From Enterobacter oligotrophicus (lineage in GTDB: Bacteria > Pseudomonadota > Gammaproteobacteria > Enterobacterales > Enterobacteriaceae): DNA of 64,000 bases. The DNA is taken from assembly GCF_009176645.1 (NCBI RefSeq), contig NZ_AP019007.1, forward strand, positions 3,038,001 through 3,102,000. Reading direction: 5' to 3'. Shown here one piece after another: positions 59,121 to 64,000 of the stretch (the first letter of the stretch is position 1; every line of letters starts with the position of its first letter). A program made the translations under genes and the position numbers. The notes beneath the pieces were generated by a model. That model made no database searches and had not been told where the DNA came from. It worked only from the letters and a program-made list of their open reading frames with translations.

Positions 59121-60128
59121 GTGGCGATTAAAATGTGGATGATCCGCGGCGATGGCGGAAAATTGTACGATGACTTTAGGGACAAACAGGTTGTTGCAAT
59201 CGGCTGGTCGCAGCTCGCTCCCTATGTGAAACCGGGATGCTCAAGAGAGCAATTGTTTACTCGGTATCAGGAGCTTGAGCCACAGACTAAGCCTGGCACA
59301 GTTCGCTCCGGTGCCTCTCAGGTCTGGCGCTTTGTGAATGAGATGCAGAAAGGTGACTGGGCTATCACTTATTCACCTTCTAATCGGACCTATTTAATAG
59401 GAAAAATCGCCTCAGATTTTGAGTTTCATGCCGAGTGGCTTGAAGATGGCATGGGCATCGCTCGTAAAGTGAAGTGGAACGCAGAAGAAATTAAGCGCGA
59501 TAGCCTGAGCGATGCAACAAGAAACACCCTTGGCTCAACGCTGACTGTTTTTCAGGTGCCTGATTTTGCCGTGAATGAATTAGTGCAGGGCAAAAAGCCT
59601 GTCTCAGATGTCGTGCCGGAAGTACCTGTTCCAGGTGAGGAGGATGAGATCGTTTCTAATCCTCTGCGCGACATGGAATTGATCGCTTTTGAAGGCATCA
59701 AGGATCGTATCAACCGTCTCGACTGGGATGAGATACAGAATCTGGTCGCAGGCGTGTTACGCAGCATGGGATATAAAACCCAGGTATCGCCTGCTGGTGC
59801 TGACCGTGGGAAAGATATCATTGCTTCCCCTGACGGTTTTGGCTTCGAAAATCCGCGTATTATTGTTGAAGTGAAGCACCGGCGGGAACAGATGAGCAGC
59901 CAGCAAATCCGTAGCTTTATCGGTGGCCGTCATAAAGATGATCGCGGGCTGTATGTCAGCACCGGTGGATTCAGCAAAGATGCGCGCTATGAAGCTGATC
60001 GTTCTACAATCCCGTTGACACTATGGACGCTTGACGATCTGGTTCGTGCGTTAGTGGAAAACTATGAGCAAGTGGATATAGAGACTAAGCTATTGGTTCC
60101 GCTAAAGAAAACATATTTGCCTGCATGA
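59121..60128 (+). CDS. Mrr-family restriction endonuclease, copy 2
   Basis: The 335-residue product mirrors copy 1 at 48216-49223: KMWMIRGDGGKLYDDFRDK at the start, then AGADRGKDI and RIIVEVKHRR in the Mrr catalytic domain. I take the GTG at 59121 (AAGGA upstream), which gives exactly the length of copy 1; an in-frame upstream start at 59010 is unlikely. It follows the helicase-PLD gene and may form a functional unit with it. In the last ~145 residues only about four amino acids differ from copy 1, yet many codons differ. Confidence 0.88.
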   Translation: MAIKMWMIRGDGGKLYDDFRDKQVVAIGWSQLAPYVKPGCSREQLFTRYQELEPQTKPGTVRSGASQVWRFVNEMQKGDWAITYSPSNRTYLIGKIASDFEFHAEWLEDGMGIARKVKWNAEEIKRDSLSDATRNTLGSTLTVFQVPDFAVNELVQGKKPVSDVVPEVPVPGEEDEIVSNPLRDMELIAFEGIKDRINRLDWDEIQNLVAGVLRSMGYKTQVSPAGADRGKDIIASPDGFGFENPRIIVEVKHRREQMSSQQIRSFIGGRHKDDRGLYVSTGGFSKDARYEADRSTIPLTLWTLDDLVRALVENYEQVDIETKLLVPLKKTYLPA

Positions 60129-60287
60129 ATTTGCAACGCCTGTTTTGTATAGACAGGCGTTGCTGTATCCACCATCAGACACTTGCAGGGGAAAAAAGGT
60201 AGGTTCAGATCTGAAAAGGTAGATTTTACCAGAATATTACCAATCAATTTTATTGAGTTCATGATGTAGTACCTCTGAAATAAGAAC

Positions 60288-60321
60288 ACTCAGCATAAAT
60301 GTGGCAAGTCTTATGCTGAGT
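60288..60321 (-). terminator. Terminator candidate of the hsd operon
   Basis: ACTCAGCATAA-12 nt-TTATGCTGAGT is a perfect 11-bp stem just past the hsdR stop codon; on the minus strand it continues into GTTCTTATTTC. Confidence 0.7.
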
Positions 60322-60329
60322 GAATCACA

Positions 60330-63300
60330 TCAAATCACATCACCAACAACATCTGTGTCACTTAAAAAATCATTTTTTTGTGCAAAAATAAACTGTTTTA
60401 AAAATTGTTCAATGCGTATATTCAACTTAAATAAAGGTATGCTTACGCCATCTTGTTTTTCAAAATAGATTTTTGCTTTTGTCTTATCTACCGATTCTTT
60501 TAATGCGTCGAAGCGACCAAAATCGTTTAGATTTTTCGCATTAACGCTATCAACCATTAATGCTAGGAGCAACTCTTTATCTAAACCAAGAGCATTAACA
60601 ACACCGTTTATTTGCGCATTTTCAGCGTTATCTTTGTAGATGTTGATGTAGTCTCTGAAAGTATGGCCTTCAACGAGCTGAGCATCGCCTCGCTGCAAGT
60701 CGTGCAAGAAGAGTTTGGCGTATTTCTGCTCAATTTGGGTGAGCGTTGCAAACGACTTGTGCAGTTCATTTAATGTGGATTCAATGCTTGCAGGGTCCTG
60801 GTGTTTGTTCAGCTCTTTTAAATATTTATCGAATCGGCTATTCATATAGTCGGCATCGATTTTACCGGTATCTATTTCAGTTAAATAACCACTGATATCA
60901 AAAGGCACATCGCCACCACCTGCACCATCGTGCTCACCTTTGGCTGTTAATTCTTTATAGCGCAGGACCAGACTTAGATAAGTTTGTTCGTCTATAGCCA
61001 GTGTTACTTCATGTTCCGCATTATTTTCAGTAAAGGAATAGACCGACTGTTCCCAATGGAAGCCTTGTACTTTAGCCGCTTCCAGGTGCTGGCTAAAGGT
61101 ATTAAACAACTTGGTAAATTGGGCACAGGCTTCTATATCGTCTGGCAGTTTTTCAAAATTCTCCACACCAGCGATAACAAACAGCTCGGTAATGTCAGCT
61201 ACTAATTCATTTATAGCTTTAAGATTGCTTTCTAACTTATCAACAAACAAGCCGATAGGTTTATCGCCGGAATAGAGTTTTACCGCAGCATTAATGTGCT
61301 GCTCCATTGTATGTGGGTAGCGGTAATAACGGATGATGCCGTGGGGTTTGTCGGGACCAAACAAGCGATTGGTGCGTGAGAACGCTTGAATTATATTTTG
61401 GTATTTTATTACCTTGTCTAAATACAAAGTATTAAGCCATTTAGAATCAAAACCAGTGAGCATTTGATCCACTACAATCAATAAATCTAATTGCTTTGAA
61501 GGCTCGGTATGAATGCGTTCGTAAGGTTTTTTATGAGCAAGGCGTGCCGCTAAATCCTTTTTAAAAGCCGCGTGGCGGGAAAAATCAAAATCGTGACCAT
61601 AGCGCTTATTGTAGTCACTCATAATTTCATCCAGCCCATCGCCTTTAAAGGTTGGGCCTCGGTCACCACTACCGTCGTTATCAATATTTGGGTCAAACAA
61701 GGCTGAGATTTTTAGCTCAGGTTTGGCCGCTTTTAAACGCCGATAATAGTCAATCGCTTCAGCGATGCTATTTGTGGCTAAAATCGCGTGAAATTTATTA
61801 TTTTGGCTGAGTACATCCCATTTATCTAAGATATCACTGACCACTTTCTCCTGGTGGGCATTAGTTAAATATTGGCTTTTAGGTATATAGTCTTCAATGC
61901 CTTTGTGATATTTGCCAGTGCCATCTTTGTAGCCTGCCATAGGCACATCTTTCATAAAGTGATTAAACTTTTTCTTTTTGGTTGGATCAGCCATCGCATC
62001 AGCAACCGATTCAGCCCTAGCTTGTTCTAATGCAACTTCTTTCCTTAGATCGCTATCTCTAAAAGTAGGTACTTTGTAAGGATCAAATCCCAAAACGTTA
62101 CCATCACGTATACCATCTGCTATGCTATAGCGATGCAACTCGTTACCAAATACATCAGCGGTAGTATTGCTATTGATTTTATTTTCATCATGAATTGGCG
62201 TGCCGGTAAAACCAAAAAAGAGTGCCTTAGGGAATGTTTTTTTAATGCTTACCAGCATGCCTAGTTTATTTTCTTTGCCTCCACTCATCGTTGAGCGATG
62301 TGCTTCATCAATAATAAATACCAAGCGCTTAGCACGGATGTTTTCTATATCAGCTGAATTTGTTGCTGTTCCCTCATCATCAGCTTCTTCAAAAATATTA
62401 CTCATTTTTTGAATGGAGCTAACAATTAACGTATCGGAAGTTGCACTGCTTTTTAATTTGGTAATGAGTACATGAGTATTCTCTGTAGCTTGAACGGTTT
62501 CACCATCGCTAGCAAAATTGCGATATTCCGTCAGAGATTGGGTACCCAGCTCAATCCTGTCCATTAAAAAAATCACTTTATCAGCATCTTTCGATTGGGC
62601 AATTAACTGTGCCGATTTAAAACTGGTCATGGTTTTTCCCGAACCGGTAGTATGCCACACATAACCCCCGAGACGATCAGGGTTATTAGCGCTACCCAGC
62701 TGTTGCCAGTTTGTTTTGGCTACTTTGTCTGATATCGCATTAGCGGCGTAATACTGATAGCTGCGCATTACCTTTAGCACGCCGTCGGTATCGTCGGCGA
62801 CGGTATAAAAGCCAATCAACTGATGCGCCATAGGGATAGAAAGCAAGGTAGAGGCGATGTCTTTCCAGTGGTTCATGGGTTCGTTATTAAAATCGGCCCA
62901 GTTAAACTGATAGTCGGGGTTAAACTTGCCGTCTAGTCCGGGGTTGGCAAAGTATTTGGTCTCGTTTGGCTCCATAGCTACAAACACCTGGATGAGCGAA
63001 AACAGGCCGTTAAATAAGCCTTCTGTACTGTACTTTTCAATTTGGTTTACGGCCTGACTAACCGGAATACCGCTGCGCTTTAGCTCTACATGGATCACCG
63101 GCATACCGTTAATCAGTAGCAACACGTCACCTCGTCTGTCGTTACGCAAAGGGCTGCCGCGTTCGAATTTAGGCTGCTGTACAATTTGGTAACGGCTTTG
63201 ACCTGCGGCGATTTCCTGGCGATCGTATATTTTTAAGCTGACTTCTTTGCCCATATGCAAGGTATCGGCTGGGTTATCGCGCTTAATGGCCACGGTTTTA

Positions 63301-63557
63301 CCATTAATTAAACCGTTCAGCTTGAGCGGGGTTTTAAGCTCTTTGATTTGCTCAATAATTTGCTGCATTTCAGACGCGGTAAGCGGAACATCGTTTAAAC
63401 GATCCCGCTGGCGATTATTTTCAAACAAAATGGACGCCCAATTTTGCAGTAAATCGTCTTCGGTTTTGTTTTTGAGTATCTCTGGTTCCCAACCTTTGTT
63501 GGTGAGTACCTCAATAAAGGCCTGCTCAAATTGCGCTTCGGTTGTAAAGGTGGTCAT
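60330..63557 (-). CDS. hsdR: Type I restriction enzyme R subunit
   Basis: HsdR is the ATP-driven DNA translocase and nuclease of a type I restriction system. The 1075-residue product has an N-terminal PD-(D/E)xK nuclease (GDVLLLINGMPVIHVELKRS), Walker A WHTTGSGKTMTS, DEAH box VFIIDEAHRSTMSG, and later SF2 motifs (LLIVVDQMLTGFDSKWLNTL, QAFSRTNRLF). The start at 63557 (MTTFTTEAQFEQ) has GGGAGC upstream and lies 14 bp after the hsdS stop. Codon use is AT-richer than the backbone, consistent with transfer. The M subunit is expected beyond the window. Confidence 0.94.
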   Translation of the reverse strand: MTTFTTEAQFEQAFIEVLTNKGWEPEILKNKTEDDLLQNWASILFENNRQRDRLNDVPLTASEMQQIIEQIKELKTPLKLNGLINGKTVAIKRDNPADTLHMGKEVSLKIYDRQEIAAGQSRYQIVQQPKFERGSPLRNDRRGDVLLLINGMPVIHVELKRSGIPVSQAVNQIEKYSTEGLFNGLFSLIQVFVAMEPNETKYFANPGLDGKFNPDYQFNWADFNNEPMNHWKDIASTLLSIPMAHQLIGFYTVADDTDGVLKVMRSYQYYAANAISDKVAKTNWQQLGSANNPDRLGGYVWHTTGSGKTMTSFKSAQLIAQSKDADKVIFLMDRIELGTQSLTEYRNFASDGETVQATENTHVLITKLKSSATSDTLIVSSIQKMSNIFEEADDEGTATNSADIENIRAKRLVFIIDEAHRSTMSGGKENKLGMLVSIKKTFPKALFFGFTGTPIHDENKINSNTTADVFGNELHRYSIADGIRDGNVLGFDPYKVPTFRDSDLRKEVALEQARAESVADAMADPTKKKKFNHFMKDVPMAGYKDGTGKYHKGIEDYIPKSQYLTNAHQEKVVSDILDKWDVLSQNNKFHAILATNSIAEAIDYYRRLKAAKPELKISALFDPNIDNDGSGDRGPTFKGDGLDEIMSDYNKRYGHDFDFSRHAAFKKDLAARLAHKKPYERIHTEPSKQLDLLIVVDQMLTGFDSKWLNTLYLDKVIKYQNIIQAFSRTNRLFGPDKPHGIIRYYRYPHTMEQHINAAVKLYSGDKPIGLFVDKLESNLKAINELVADITELFVIAGVENFEKLPDDIEACAQFTKLFNTFSQHLEAAKVQGFHWEQSVYSFTENNAEHEVTLAIDEQTYLSLVLRYKELTAKGEHDGAGGGDVPFDISGYLTEIDTGKIDADYMNSRFDKYLKELNKHQDPASIESTLNELHKSFATLTQIEQKYAKLFLHDLQRGDAQLVEGHTFRDYINIYKDNAENAQINGVVNALGLDKELLLALMVDSVNAKNLNDFGRFDALKESVDKTKAKIYFEKQDGVSIPLFKLNIRIEQFLKQFIFAQKNDFLSDTDVVGDVI

Positions 63558-63571
63558 GATGGCGCTCCCTG

Positions 63572-64000
63572 TTAGACAAACATTTTGCTTAAGCAAGCCT
63601 GCTTGATGTTGTTGAGCTTGGTGATTTGTTGTTGATGCTGATTGATCAATGCGTCGAGCTTTTGGAAATAATTTCCGATGGCGGTTTGCTCTTCAATTGA
63701 GTTGGGAATCGTTATTTTTATTGCACTCATAACGTTGTTCATTAGCTTAGGATTTCCGACATGTGAAACGTGCTTCCAAGCTTCTTTGTTTAATATTTCC
63801 GCGATAGCTTTATTGGCATAACCTCTATCTGATAAGAGAACACCGTTTACATTCGTACTGTAAAATTTATCGTCCCTAAAATTAACAGTCCCAGCATTTG
63901 CACCGTCTGTTGTCCATGTGATCGCGTTTTCGAATAAGTATTTGTCATAAAACCCCATCAACCCATTGTTTTTTGTTTGTGATGAATATACTGGATATCG
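63572..64000 (-). CDS. hsdS: Type I restriction enzyme specificity subunit, C-terminal part
   Basis: The frame is open to the right edge. It shows the end of a target-recognition domain (YPVYSSQTKNNGLMGFYDKY, WTTDGANAGTVNF) and a C-terminal conserved helix (EEQTAIGNYFQKLDALINQHQQQITKLNNIKQACLSKMF), as in HsdS proteins that hold two recognition domains separated by coiled coils. It sits directly upstream of hsdR on the same strand, so the order is (hsdM)-hsdS-hsdR. Confidence 0.88.
   Translation of the reverse strand, partial: RYPVYSSQTKNNGLMGFYDKYLFENAITWTTDGANAGTVNFRDDKFYSTNVNGVLLSDRGYANKAIAEILNKEAWKHVSHVGNPKLMNNVMSAIKITIPNSIEEQTAIGNYFQKLDALINQHQQQITKLNNIKQACLSKMFV

Noticed and set aside
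48216..60128. The Mrr pair as terminal repeats of a composite transposon
   Set aside because: The copies encode nucleases, not transposases, have no terminal inverted repeats or target duplications I could see, and are too diverged in silent sites for a recent duplication.

Overview
The window looks like a chromosomal segment from an Enterobacteriaceae member, most likely Enterobacter or a close relative (Lelliottia, Citrobacter, Klebsiella-like). The basis is the backbone order nrdG-nrdD, treC-treB-treR, mgtL-mgtA, ridA-pyrI-pyrB-pyrL, arginine deiminase operon, yjgK-argI-rraB-miaE-leuX, plus near-verbatim E. coli/Salmonella-type proteins and enteric REP elements. No species marker is present, so the genus is inference.

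Backbone (1-32567). Anaerobic ribonucleotide reductase (nrdDG) has tandem NrdR-like boxes, an FNR-like site and two perfect DnaA boxes upstream. Between nrdD and treC, directly adjacent in E. coli, lies a sugar locus: EIIA, GH38 alpha-mannosidase and EIIBC in one operon, a divergent RpiR-type regulator and a KdgM-like porin. Trehalose genes (treR, treB, treC; perfect GGGAACGTTCCC operator), mgtA (perfect PhoP box, proline-rich leader peptide), and a chitin-type pair (GH20 hexosaminidase, AA10 LPMO) follow. Then come ridA, pyrIBL, a five-gene arginine deiminase operon (arcA-arcC-arcB-arcD plus an ArgR paralogue with altered arginine-binding residues), yjgK, argI with two ARG boxes, rraB, miaE, a membrane-anchored unknown protein and tRNA-Leu(CAA) leuX.

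Island part 1 (32545-45604): a P4-type satellite prophage integrated in the 3' end of leuX. It has a P4-like integrase, a cos-like packaging site, psu-ogr/delta-sid, iteron clusters, vis, icd-like, kil and cnr genes, and an alpha primase-helicase inactivated by three separate lesions. An imperfect att copy lies at 45588-45604, and a pair of related G-rich direct repeats supports both ends. The segment between int and cos, occupied by gop-beta-cII in P4, carries an AT-rich two-gene module: a small HEPN-like protein and an 890-residue protein with a MinD/ParA-type P-loop plus a second P-loop ATPase. This is my best candidate for an undescribed defence system. A second cargo slot after alpha holds two membrane-anchored unknown proteins and a tiny hydrophobic peptide.

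Island part 2 (45605-64000): an older, mosaic region. The satellite end truncates an ArdC-like gene. Further on are a sulfur-binding-domain/HNH-type nuclease gene split by one stop codon, two Mrr-like nucleases of equal length (about 89% identical by hand count) flanking about 10 kb, a HEPN protein with an R-x4-H motif, a collapsed integrative conjugative element (parB, traG pieces, alpA), an HNH nuclease, a small RNase H-like protein lacking all catalytic acids, a UPF1-like SF1 helicase with a C-terminal phospholipase-D domain followed by the second Mrr, and the hsdR plus partial hsdS genes of a type I restriction system. The region reads as a layered defence island at leuX.
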